Origin: Kaistia defluvii
Lineage (GTDB): Bacteria > Pseudomonadota > Alphaproteobacteria > Rhizobiales > Kaistiaceae
Reading direction: 5' to 3'
NCBI RefSeq assembly: GCF_026343955.1
Contig: NZ_JAPKNI010000001.1
Location: 558,001-622,000 of the forward strand
DNA length: 64,000 nucleotides
Shown here one piece after another: positions 56,863 through 64,000 of this stretch (positions within the stretch are counted from its first letter, which is position 1; each line of letters begins with the position of its first letter). Made by a program: the position numbers and the translations under genes. The notes below the pieces were generated by a model, which was not told the DNA's origin, searched no databases, and was given only the letters and a program-made list of their open reading frames with translations.

Positions 56863-59193
56863 CTAGGCCGCCGCTTCGATCGGCGGCTGGGCCAGGACGC
56901 TGATCGGCGCGGCTTCCTGCTCGTGGCGCGCGACCTCGACCAGGCAGGTCTGGGCGCTCGGGCCCTGGCCGAGGCGCGACGTACCGATGTCCTTGGTCAG
57001 CGCGTTCGGATTGCCATGGTTCTCGATCAGCCCGCCGGCGCCGTCGGAGATCGGGTTGAACGTCGCCCCGGTCGGCAGGCAGACGACGCCCGGCATGATC
57101 AGATCCGAAATGCGCAGACCGGCGAGGCAGAGGCCGCGATCGTTGAAGACGCGGACGACGTCGCCATCGGCCAGGCCGCGCGCGGCCGCATCGGCCGGGT
57201 TCATGACGAGGCCGGTCCGGTCGCGCACCTTGTTGCGGCGGCTCGGCGCGCTCGCATCCATCTGGCCGTGCAGCTTGTCTTCCGGCTGGTTGGAGATCAT
57301 GTGCAGAGGATAGCGCTCGGCCAGTTCGGAGCCGAGCCACTCGGTCGGCTCGCGCCAGACCGGCAGGCCCGGACACTCCGAATAGCCGAAACCGGCCACC
57401 GTCTCGGAATAGATCTCCACCTTGCCCGAAGGGGTCGCCAGCGGGTGGGCGACGGGGTCCTCCCGGAACGGCTCATAGAGGTTGAAGCCGCCCTCGGGAT
57501 CGGGAATCCGCACATGACCCGCTTCCCAGAAGGCGTCGAAATCAGGCGGGTTGAAACCACGCTCCGCCATCTTCGTCGAGAAGCGGCCATAGATGACGCG
57601 CAGCCATTCCTCTTCGCTGCGGTTCTCGTGGAATGCGGCGCCGACGCCCATGCCGTCGGCCAGCGCGCTGAAGATCTCGAAGTCGCCGCGTGCCTCGCCG
57701 ACCGGCTCGATCGCCTTCTGCATGGCGAAGAGATAGGGGTCCCGCGAGGAGCCGCCAATGTCGTTGCGCTCAAGCGGCGTCGTTGCCGGCAGCACGATGT
57801 CGGCATGGCGCGCCGTCGCCGTCCACCAGGGCTCGTGCACGATGATCGTGTCCGGCCGTTGGAACGCCTCGCGCAGGCGGAACAGGTCCTGGTGGTGATG
57901 GAACGGATTGCCGCCGGCCCAGTAGACCAGCCGTGTATCGGGGTAAGGGAAGCTCTTGCCGTCGAACTCGCATGGCTCGCCGGGCCGCAGCAGAAGGTCT
58001 GCGATGCGCGCCACCGGGATCTTCAGTTCGCCCGGCACCTTCGGCACCGACATGCCGGAGATCGGCAGATCGTAGAGCGGCGCGCCCATGCCGTTCATCG
58101 AGCCGTAGCCGAAGGCGACGCCGCCGCCCGGCAGGCCGATCTGGCCCAGCATCGCCGCCAGCGCCACGAGACCCCAATAGGGCTGCTCGCCATTTTCCGC
58201 GCGTTGCAGCGACCAGGCGGCCGTCAGCAGCACCCGCCGGTCGAACAGGCTTTCGGCGAAGCCGGTGATCGCCTCGACCGACAGGCCGGTGATCGCCGAG
58301 GCCCAGGCCGGGTCCTTGACGATGCCGTCATCGGCGCCCTGCAGATAGGCCAGGAAACGGTCGAAGCCGACACAGTAGCGATTGACGAACTCCATGTCCG
58401 TCTTGCCGCGGGCATGGACCAGCCAGGCCGTCGCCAGGATCAGCGCCATGTCGGTGCCGGGGCGGATCTGGATCCACTCGGCCTCGATGACGTTGGCCGT
58501 GTCGGTCTTCAAGGGCGAGATGTTGACGAAGCTGACGCCGCTCTTCGCCGCCTTGTCCATCCAGCCGCCATAGGGATGCAGGCCGCCGCCGCCGGAATGG
58601 ATCTTCCAGTTCTTGCCGGCGATGCCGCCGAAGGCGACGAAGCGCTCGCAGTTTTCCAGGATCGCCGGCCAGTCGGTGACCGGCCCCGCCACCGCCGCCA
58701 GATCGCCCAGCACATGCGGCATCAGGCGCATCGCCGCGCCATAGCTGTAATTGGTCACCTGGCCGGTGCAGCCGCCGATCGTCGCCAGGAAGCGGTGGAC
58801 CAGCGTGCGCGCATGATGCAGCCGACCGGCGCTCGACCAGCCATAGGAACCGCCGAAGATCGAGGGATTGCCATACTGGCTGCGCACCCGCTCCAGCTCG
58901 CGCTGGACATGGCCGAGCGCCTCGTCCCACGAAACCTCGACGAAGGTGTCGTCGCCACGGCCAAAACCCGGATGCGGCAGGCCGCGCCCGACCGTCTCCA
59001 GCCAGCCGCGCCGGATCGAGGGCCGGCGGATGCGGTTTTCGGCATAGACCATTTCGGGCCAGGCCTCGATCAGGTCGTTTGGCTGTGCATCGCCGGCAAA
59101 AGGCGAAACGCCGACCAGCCTGCCATCCTCGACATGGGCCGTGAACGCGCCCCAATGGGCCAGAGACTGGAACTGACGGCTGGTCTCGGTCAT
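56863..59193 (-). CDS. BisC/DMSO-reductase-family molybdopterin oxidoreductase, cytoplasmic
   Basis: This 776-residue protein belongs to the DMSO reductase superfamily with bis-MGD. IFGGSYGWSSAGRLHHARTL near residue 112 has the Ser molybdenum ligand of the BisC/DMSO/TMAO branch. WWTATARHADIVLPATTPLE and NQPEDKLHGQMDASAPSRRN lie in the two MGD-binding domains. There is no N-terminal twin-arginine signal and no N-terminal Fe-S cysteine motif, so it should act in the cytoplasm on an S- or N-oxide such as biotin or methionine sulfoxide. It reads last in the dipeptide-transporter operon, 61 bp after the ATPase gene, which hints at an imported oxide substrate. Confidence 0.9.
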   Translation of the reverse strand: MTETSRQFQSLAHWGAFTAHVEDGRLVGVSPFAGDAQPNDLIEAWPEMVYAENRIRRPSIRRGWLETVGRGLPHPGFGRGDDTFVEVSWDEALGHVQRELERVRSQYGNPSIFGGSYGWSSAGRLHHARTLVHRFLATIGGCTGQVTNYSYGAAMRLMPHVLGDLAAVAGPVTDWPAILENCERFVAFGGIAGKNWKIHSGGGGLHPYGGWMDKAAKSGVSFVNISPLKTDTANVIEAEWIQIRPGTDMALILATAWLVHARGKTDMEFVNRYCVGFDRFLAYLQGADDGIVKDPAWASAITGLSVEAITGFAESLFDRRVLLTAAWSLQRAENGEQPYWGLVALAAMLGQIGLPGGGVAFGYGSMNGMGAPLYDLPISGMSVPKVPGELKIPVARIADLLLRPGEPCEFDGKSFPYPDTRLVYWAGGNPFHHHQDLFRLREAFQRPDTIIVHEPWWTATARHADIVLPATTPLERNDIGGSSRDPYLFAMQKAIEPVGEARGDFEIFSALADGMGVGAAFHENRSEEEWLRVIYGRFSTKMAERGFNPPDFDAFWEAGHVRIPDPEGGFNLYEPFREDPVAHPLATPSGKVEIYSETVAGFGYSECPGLPVWREPTEWLGSELAERYPLHMISNQPEDKLHGQMDASAPSRRNKVRDRTGLVMNPADAAARGLADGDVVRVFNDRGLCLAGLRISDLIMPGVVCLPTGATFNPISDGAGGLIENHGNPNALTKDIGTSRLGQGPSAQTCLVEVARHEQEAAPISVLAQPPIEAAA

Positions 59194-59254
59194 GGTTTCA
59201 CCTTCGCAATTCGCTCGTCAGGCTCGGTCGTCCCACCGGACGCAAGACCCGCTG

Positions 59255-60226
59255 TCAGGCATGGGCCGGCATTGCGGTCCCCGCCCACTCCCTGGCGCGA
59301 TGACAGGCGACGTGATGGCCGTCGCCAAAGTCCTCGAGCGCCGGAACATCGCGGGCGCAGACCTCGATTGCAAGGGGGCATCTTGTCCGGAACCGGCATC
59401 CGCTCGGCGGATGCAGTGGATTGGGCAATTCGCTTGCAAGCGTCACCATCGGCCCCGTCGCCGCGACCCGCTCGGCATCGCCCGCCGTCTGCATCAGCGC
59501 GCGCGTATAGGGATGCAGCGGCAGCGACCAGACACCCTCGGCCGGGCCGATCTCGACGATGACGCCGAGATACATGACGGCGATCCGGTGCGAGACATAG
59601 CGCACGACCTCGAGGTCATGCGAGATGAACAGGAAGGTCAGTTCCTGTTCTTTCTGCAGGTCGAGCAGCAGGTTCAAGACCTGCGCCTGGACCGAGACGT
59701 CGAGCGCCGAGACGGGCTCGTCGCAGATGACGATCTTCGGCTCCAGCGCCATGGCGCGGGCAATGCCGACGCGCTGGCGCTGGCCGCCGGAGAGCTGGTG
59801 CGGCAGGCGGTCCTGCATGGCGGCCGAGATGCCGACGCGCTCCAGCAGCGCCTTGGCGCGGGCCGCACGCTCGGCGCGATTGCCGAGCCGATGCACCGAG
59901 AGCGGCTCCTCGACCAGTTCGCGCACGCTCATGCGCGGGTTGAGCGAACCGTAGGGATCCTGGAACACCATCTGGATGGCGCGCGCCTGCGCGCCGCGAC
60001 GGCCCGGATCGGTGGCGCGGCCATCGATCCGGATGGCCCCGGATTTCGGCGTGTTGAGACCGACAATGGCGCGGGCGAGGCTCGACTTGCCGCAACCGGA
60101 TTCACCGACCAGGCCGAGCGTCTCGCCGGCCTCGAGTTCCAGGCTGACGCCGGCGACGGCATGGACGACGCCGCGCTTCGTCCGGTGCTCGACTACCATC
60201 GCGTCGATCTGCAGGCGCGGGCTCAT
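59255..60226 (-). CDS. Dipeptide/oligopeptide ABC transporter ATP-binding protein (DppF/OppF)
   Basis: From the ATG at 60226 the protein has 323 residues: Walker A LVGESGCGKSSLARAIVGLN, QMVFQDPYGSLNPRMSVREL (Q-loop), signature HQLSGGQRQRVGIARAMALE, Walker B IVICDEPVSALD and the C-terminal cysteine segment CRFRTRCPLAIEVC that binds an Fe-S cluster in this family. It overlaps DppD by 4 bp (ATGA) and forms the second ATPase subunit. The frame extends upstream but without family similarity. Confidence 0.93.
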   Translation of the reverse strand: MSPRLQIDAMVVEHRTKRGVVHAVAGVSLELEAGETLGLVGESGCGKSSLARAIVGLNTPKSGAIRIDGRATDPGRRGAQARAIQMVFQDPYGSLNPRMSVRELVEEPLSVHRLGNRAERAARAKALLERVGISAAMQDRLPHQLSGGQRQRVGIARAMALEPKIVICDEPVSALDVSVQAQVLNLLLDLQKEQELTFLFISHDLEVVRYVSHRIAVMYLGVIVEIGPAEGVWSLPLHPYTRALMQTAGDAERVAATGPMVTLASELPNPLHPPSGCRFRTRCPLAIEVCARDVPALEDFGDGHHVACHRAREWAGTAMPAHA

Positions 60227-61236
60227 GCGTACTGCTCCTGCTGCAGCGGGTGGAAGCAGGCCAGCGACCGGGCCGTGCCCGGCTCCAGCACCAGCGGCGG
60301 CACGATCTGCCGGCAATCGGCCTCGGCGCGGCCGCAGCGCGGCTCGAAGGCGCAGCCGGGCGGCCGGGCGGAAGGCACCGGCACCGTGCCGGCGATCTCC
60401 CGCAGCCGGTGACCGTCGGTGACGAAGCTGCCATGCGGGCGGGCCTGGATCAGGCCTTCGGTATAGGGATGGCGCGGCCGCTCGAACACGTCCGCCACCG
60501 TGCCGCTCTCGACGACGCGGCCGGAATACATCACCGCGACCCGGTGCGCGACGGATCGGACGACATGCAGATCATGCGTGATGAACAGCATGCCGAGCCC
60601 GAGATCGCGCTGCAATTCCTTCAGCAGTTCGAGGATCTGGCCGGAAATGGTGACGTCGAGCGCGGTTGTCGGCTCGTCCGCGAGGATCAGCCTGGGCCGG
60701 CCGGCCAGCGCCATGGCGATCATGACGCGCTGGCGCATGCCGCCGGAAAGCCGGTGCGGATATTCGCCGAGCCGCGCTGCGGCGGCCGGAATGCGCACCA
60801 TGTCGAGCAGTTCCAGTGCCCGTGCGCGGGCGTCCGACCGCGAGATCGTCTCGTGCAGGCGGATCGCCTCGACCAGCTGGCGCTCGACGGTCAGCACCGG
60901 ATTGAGCGCCGATAGCGGGTCCTGGAAGATCATTGCCATGATCGAGCCGCGCACCTTGCGGATGTCGAGCTCGGATGGCGATGTCAGGTCCTTGCCGGCC
61001 AGCGTGATGCGCTTCGCCTCGACGGCCAGTGTCTTCGGCAGGAGCCGCATCAGCGCCAGCGCCGTCAGCGACTTGCCGGCGCCGGATTCGCCGACCAGCG
61101 CCAGCGTCTCGCCGGCGGCGACGGAGAAGCTGACATCCTCGACCGCGCGCACGTCGCCGCGCTTGTCCTTGATCAGGATCGAGAGCCCCTCGACATCGAG
61201 CAGGCTTTCCCTCGGCACGGAAGCGTTCGGCATCAT
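60223..61236 (-). CDS. Dipeptide/oligopeptide ABC transporter ATP-binding protein (DppD/OppD)
   Basis: This 337-residue ATPase has Walker A LVGESGAGKSLTALALMRLL, AMIFQDPLSALNPVLTVERQ, signature HRLSGGMRQRVMIAMALAG, Walker B LILADEPTTALDVTISGQI and the C-terminal CAFEPRCGRAEADCRQ cysteine motif. It pairs with DppF and drives import through DppB/DppC. It begins directly after the DppC stop with no gap. Confidence 0.94.
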   Translation of the reverse strand: MMPNASVPRESLLDVEGLSILIKDKRGDVRAVEDVSFSVAAGETLALVGESGAGKSLTALALMRLLPKTLAVEAKRITLAGKDLTSPSELDIRKVRGSIMAMIFQDPLSALNPVLTVERQLVEAIRLHETISRSDARARALELLDMVRIPAAAARLGEYPHRLSGGMRQRVMIAMALAGRPRLILADEPTTALDVTISGQILELLKELQRDLGLGMLFITHDLHVVRSVAHRVAVMYSGRVVESGTVADVFERPRHPYTEGLIQARPHGSFVTDGHRLREIAGTVPVPSARPPGCAFEPRCGRAEADCRQIVPPLVLEPGTARSLACFHPLQQEQYA

Positions 61237-62061
61237 CTATCGCTTCCTGAAATGGGGGTTGAGCGCATCGTTGATCGCATCGCCGAGCAGGTTCAGCGCC
61301 AGCACGGTCATGACGACGAACAGGCCGGGCAGCACGCAGATGAACCAGGTGCTGCGGATCGAGGGCCGGCCGACATTGATCAGCGTGCCCCAGCTCATGA
61401 CGTTGGGATCGCCGAGCCCCAGGAAGGAAAGTCCCGCCTCGGTGATGATGGCGGTGGCGACCAGCACGGCCGCGACGACGATGACCGGCGACAGGCTGTT
61501 GGGCAGCACCTGGGTCAGGATGATGCGCGGCGTCGACATACCGATGATCTTGCAGGACTGGACATATTCCGTTTCGCGCACCCGCAGCACCTCGGCGCGC
61601 GTCAGCCGGGCCACTGGCGGCCAGGAGACGACGGCGATGGCGATGACGATGTTTGTGACCGAGGGCGACAGGATCGACACCAGCACGATGGCGAACAAAA
61701 AACCCGGAATGGTCTGGAACGCGTCGGTGATCCGCATCAGCACGGCATCGACGCCACGGCCGAAATAGCCGGCGAGCGAACCGACCGTGATGCCGACGGC
61801 GAGCGCGCAGACGGTGGCGACCAGGCCGACGATCAGCGACACGCGCGCCCCGTAGAAGATCGCCGCCAGGATATCCCGCCCGAGCGAATCCGTGCCGAAA
61901 GGCAGGCCCGGTCGCTGGCCCGGCCACTGATAGGGGCGCGCCACCAGCGCCCACGGCCCCTTGGGGAAGAAATAGCCGGCCGAAAGCGCCATGCCGACGA
62001 TCATCAGCAGCAGAAGAAGGCCGACGAAACCGGCGGGGGAAAGCAGGACGCGGCGAAGCAT
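61237..62061 (-). CDS. Dipeptide-type ABC transporter permease (DppC)
   Basis: This 274-residue permease has a first helix VGLLLLLMIVGMALSAGYFF, then the periplasmic FGTDSLGRDILAAIFYGARV typical of DppC/OppC, further helices, and the coupling loop VLRVRETEYVQSCKIIGMST near residue 155. It forms the channel with DppB, encoded 17 bp upstream. Confidence 0.93.
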   Translation of the reverse strand: MLRRVLLSPAGFVGLLLLLMIVGMALSAGYFFPKGPWALVARPYQWPGQRPGLPFGTDSLGRDILAAIFYGARVSLIVGLVATVCALAVGITVGSLAGYFGRGVDAVLMRITDAFQTIPGFLFAIVLVSILSPSVTNIVIAIAVVSWPPVARLTRAEVLRVRETEYVQSCKIIGMSTPRIILTQVLPNSLSPVIVVAAVLVATAIITEAGLSFLGLGDPNVMSWGTLINVGRPSIRSTWFICVLPGLFVVMTVLALNLLGDAINDALNPHFRKR

Positions 62062-62078
62062 GATGATCCCCTTGCGTT

Positions 62079-63071
62079 TCAGCGACTGACTTCGACGCGC
62101 GGGTCAAGCAGCGTGTAGATGAGGTCGATGATCAGATTGACGAGGATGATGACGAAAGAGCAGACGAGCAGCACGCCCAGGATCAGCGGATAGTCGCGCT
62201 CGAACACCGAGTCATAGGCAAGGCGGCCGACGCCGGGCAGGCTGAAGATCGTCTCGGTCAGCACCGCGCCGCCGAACAGCTCGGCGATCTGCAGGCCGAC
62301 CATGGTCACGACCGGCAACAGCGCATTGCGCAGCGCATGGCCGATGATGACATGGCTGGTGCCGAGCCCCTTGGCATAGGCGGTGCGGATGTAGTCCTGG
62401 TTCAGAACCTGCAGCATCGAGGCCCGCGCCAGTCGCGCATAGATCGCGATGTAGAACAGCGACAGCGACAGAACCGGCAGGATCATGTGCCGTGCGACAT
62501 CGCCGATCAGCTGCAGCGTCGTCATGTCGACGCCCGGCGTGATCAACCCGCCAACCGGCAGCAGCTTGAGCTTGACGCTGAAGATGATGACGAGGCCGAG
62601 GCCGGTCATGAAGACGGGCGTGGCGTAGAAGATCAGCACCACCATCGAGATGATGACATCGATCGGCCGGTGCACGTGGCGCGCGGCGAAGACGCCGGCC
62701 AGCGTGCCGATGAAGACGGCGACGGCGACCGAGCAGACCACCAGGAGGATGGTCGCCGGCAGGCGCTGCAACACCAGTGACAGCACCGTGTTCGAGTTGC
62801 GGAAGGAATAGCCGAGGTCGCCCTGAAGCACCCCAGTGACATAGTGGAAAAGCTGGACCAGCATCGGCTGGTCGAGACCGTAGCGGGCGCGCAGCGTCGC
62901 CATCAGCTCGGCATCCATGTCGCCGCGCTGGCCGCCGAGAACATCGACCATGTCGCCGGGGACGAGGTGCAGCAGCATGAAGCTGCCGATCACGACGATA
63001 GTGATGACCACCAGGGACTGGAGGAGACGCCATCCAAGATAATGCAACAGATGCCGGTTCAAGGCGGTCAT
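62079..63071 (-). CDS. Dipeptide-type ABC transporter permease (DppB)
   Basis: This 330-residue permease has LVVITIVVIGSFMLLHLVPG as first helix, LGYSFRNSNTVLSLVLQRLP, six membrane spans in all, and the coupling loop VLNQDYIRTAYAKGLGTSHV near residue 220, ending VERDYPLILG-type sequence before the last helix. It is the second gene of the operon after the binding protein, separated from it by 69 bp with a hairpin. Confidence 0.93.
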   Translation of the reverse strand: MTALNRHLLHYLGWRLLQSLVVITIVVIGSFMLLHLVPGDMVDVLGGQRGDMDAELMATLRARYGLDQPMLVQLFHYVTGVLQGDLGYSFRNSNTVLSLVLQRLPATILLVVCSVAVAVFIGTLAGVFAARHVHRPIDVIISMVVLIFYATPVFMTGLGLVIIFSVKLKLLPVGGLITPGVDMTTLQLIGDVARHMILPVLSLSLFYIAIYARLARASMLQVLNQDYIRTAYAKGLGTSHVIIGHALRNALLPVVTMVGLQIAELFGGAVLTETIFSLPGVGRLAYDSVFERDYPLILGVLLVCSFVIILVNLIIDLIYTLLDPRVEVSR

Positions 63072-63100
63072 GTCTCCGGATGGCGGGCGGATCGGGAACG

Positions 63101-63131
63101 GGAGCCGGCGGCAGGACGCGCCGCCGGCTCC
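63101..63131 (-). terminator. Hairpin between binding-protein and permease genes of the dipeptide operon
   Basis: GGAGCCGGCGG (63101-63111) and CCGCCGGCTCC (63121-63131) form an 11-bp perfect stem with a 9-base loop, 9 bp after the binding-protein stop. No T-run follows on the minus strand, so attenuation or 3'-end protection of the binding-protein mRNA is more likely than full termination. Confidence 0.55.
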
Positions 63132-63140
63132 GCCGGAAGC

Positions 63141-64000
63141 TTACTCGGCCGGCGTCAGATAGACGTTGGCGAAGTTGCTGTAGGTGCCGTTCGCGTCGAC
63201 CGTATGGTTCTTCAGCCGCTTGCTGGCAATGGTCACGCTCTCGACCGCGACCAGCGGGAAGACCGGCAGGTCTTCCATGGCGAGCTTCTGAAAGTCGTGA
63301 TACTCGGCCTTGCGCTTGGCGGGATCCATTTCGGAAGCCGCCGTCTCAAGCAGCTTGTCCATCTCCGGGTTCACGTAGTGCGAGCCGTTGGAGAAGCCGA
63401 CGCCGGGCTTGAAGCTCTGCGACCAGAAGGTGCGCTGCGTGCCGATCGTCGGATCCGAGCCGCCCGTCAGCAGATTGACGGTGAACTGGAAGTCGCGATC
63501 GGTATAGACGCGCTTGACGAAACCGGCGAAATCCTGTGCCCGCACCGTCAGGTCGATGCCGACCGCGCGGAAGGCCTCGCGCATATAGGCGGCGATGCTC
63601 GCCTGATGCTCGCCATAGGGCAGCGGATCGACGGTCAGCTTCAGGCGGATGCCATTGGCGTCGGGCTTGTAGCCGGCCTCGTCGAGCAGCGCCTTGGCCT
63701 TTTCCGGATCGAAGGCATATTGCGGCACGCCGCTCGAGTCGAACATCTCGGTGAGCTGCTGGTGCAGCGGCGTCTCGGCCGGCTTGCCATAGCCGAAGAA
63801 GATGTTCTCGACGATCCAGTCGCGGTCGATCGCGTGGGCGATCGCCTGGCGGACGCGCTTGTCCTTCATGACGGGGTCATCGAGGTTGAACTCGATCATC
63901 TCCATCTCGTTCTGGAACTCGTAGCCCTTGGTCGTGATGTCGAATTCGCCGGTGGCGGCGAGGCGCTCGAGATCGGCCATCGGCACCAGATTCTGCGGCG
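63141..64000 (-). CDS. Peptide/nickel-type ABC transporter substrate-binding protein (DppA family), N-terminus cut off
   Basis: The frame is open to the window edge, so about 286 C-terminal residues are seen of a usual ~500-540. The family pattern is clear: EMIEFNLDDPVMKDKRVRQA followed by IAHAIDRDWIVENIFFGYGK, which is the classic SBP_bac_5 segment, and FDPEKAKALLDEAGYKPDAN. The signal peptide is outside the window. It delivers the substrate to DppBCDF. Despite the family name, the ligand may be a peptide, opine or other solute. The downstream molybdoenzyme and nearby amino-acid dehydrogenase suggest a nitrogenous compound. Confidence 0.93.
   Translation of the reverse strand, partial: PQNLVPMADLERLAATGEFDITTKGYEFQNEMEMIEFNLDDPVMKDKRVRQAIAHAIDRDWIVENIFFGYGKPAETPLHQQLTEMFDSSGVPQYAFDPEKAKALLDEAGYKPDANGIRLKLTVDPLPYGEHQASIAAYMREAFRAVGIDLTVRAQDFAGFVKRVYTDRDFQFTVNLLTGGSDPTIGTQRTFWSQSFKPGVGFSNGSHYVNPEMDKLLETAASEMDPAKRKAEYHDFQKLAMEDLPVFPLVAVESVTIASKRLKNHTVDANGTYSNFANVYLTPAE

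Noticed and set aside
1-64000. tRNA, rRNA, prophage, integrase or toxin-antitoxin genes
   Set aside because: I looked in all gaps and found no cloverleaf, rRNA stretch, integrase motif or toxin-antitoxin pair that I could support by eye. A tRNAscan or Infernal run would be needed to exclude small RNAs.

Overview
The window looks like chromosomal DNA of a high-GC alphaproteobacterium, most likely of the order Hyphomicrobiales (Rhizobiales). The pointers are tightly overlapping, GC-rich operons, a large ABC-transporter and sugar/amino-acid catabolic repertoire, an HWE-type histidine kinase, EcfG-like promoter motifs, a CtrA-like site, and three families of palindromic intergenic repeats. Genus is not resolved. 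I see no rRNA, tRNA, prophage, transposase or CRISPR array. The first and last genes are cut by the window edges.

Layout. (1) 0-7.5 kb, minus strand: an operon for a spermidine/putrescine-type ABC importer followed by a class V aminotransferase, an LLM flavin monooxygenase and the start of an M24/creatinase-like peptidase; substrate unknown. (2) 7.7-13 kb, minus: gluconokinase, then manA - glycosyltransferase fused to an alpha-barrel domain - GH130, translationally overlapped and preceded by an EcfG-like promoter. (3) 13.3-22.8 kb, plus: a FadR-type regulator and a sugar importer operon with a D-apionate-lactonase-like protein, a D-erythronate-dehydrogenase-like SDR and two classical SDRs. 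(4) 23-44.5 kb: a nickel/urease supercluster. It holds ureE-ureG (minus), ureDABC and a urea channel (plus), ureF as the last gene of an Mrp/Mnh-type antiporter operon (minus), nikR (plus), a DUF1576-like membrane protein, and a NikMLQO-type nickel importer with NikK (minus) behind a probable NikR operator. (5) 44.5-52.1 kb: a large autotransporter with a CtrA-like upstream site, a response regulator, an HWE kinase, a PRC-barrel protein, a 25-residue membrane peptide and a 301-residue membrane protein; three promoters here match EcfG. (6) 52.4-64 kb: a DapA-family lyase/synthase, an Asp/Glu racemase-like protein and a three-subunit D-amino-acid-type dehydrogenase (plus), converging on a dipeptide-type ABC operon that ends in a BisC-like molybdoenzyme (minus).

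How it fits together. Region 4 is a near self-contained urea-to-ammonia module: nickel import, nickel-responsive repression, histidine-rich nickel handling, urease maturation, urea entry, and a cation/proton antiporter linked to ureF that could help with pH homeostasis. Scattered EcfG-like promoters tie regions 2 and 5 into a putative general-stress regulon. Regions 1, 3 and 6 are scavenging operons, each with its own importer. Functional links across regions are inference from position and motifs only.
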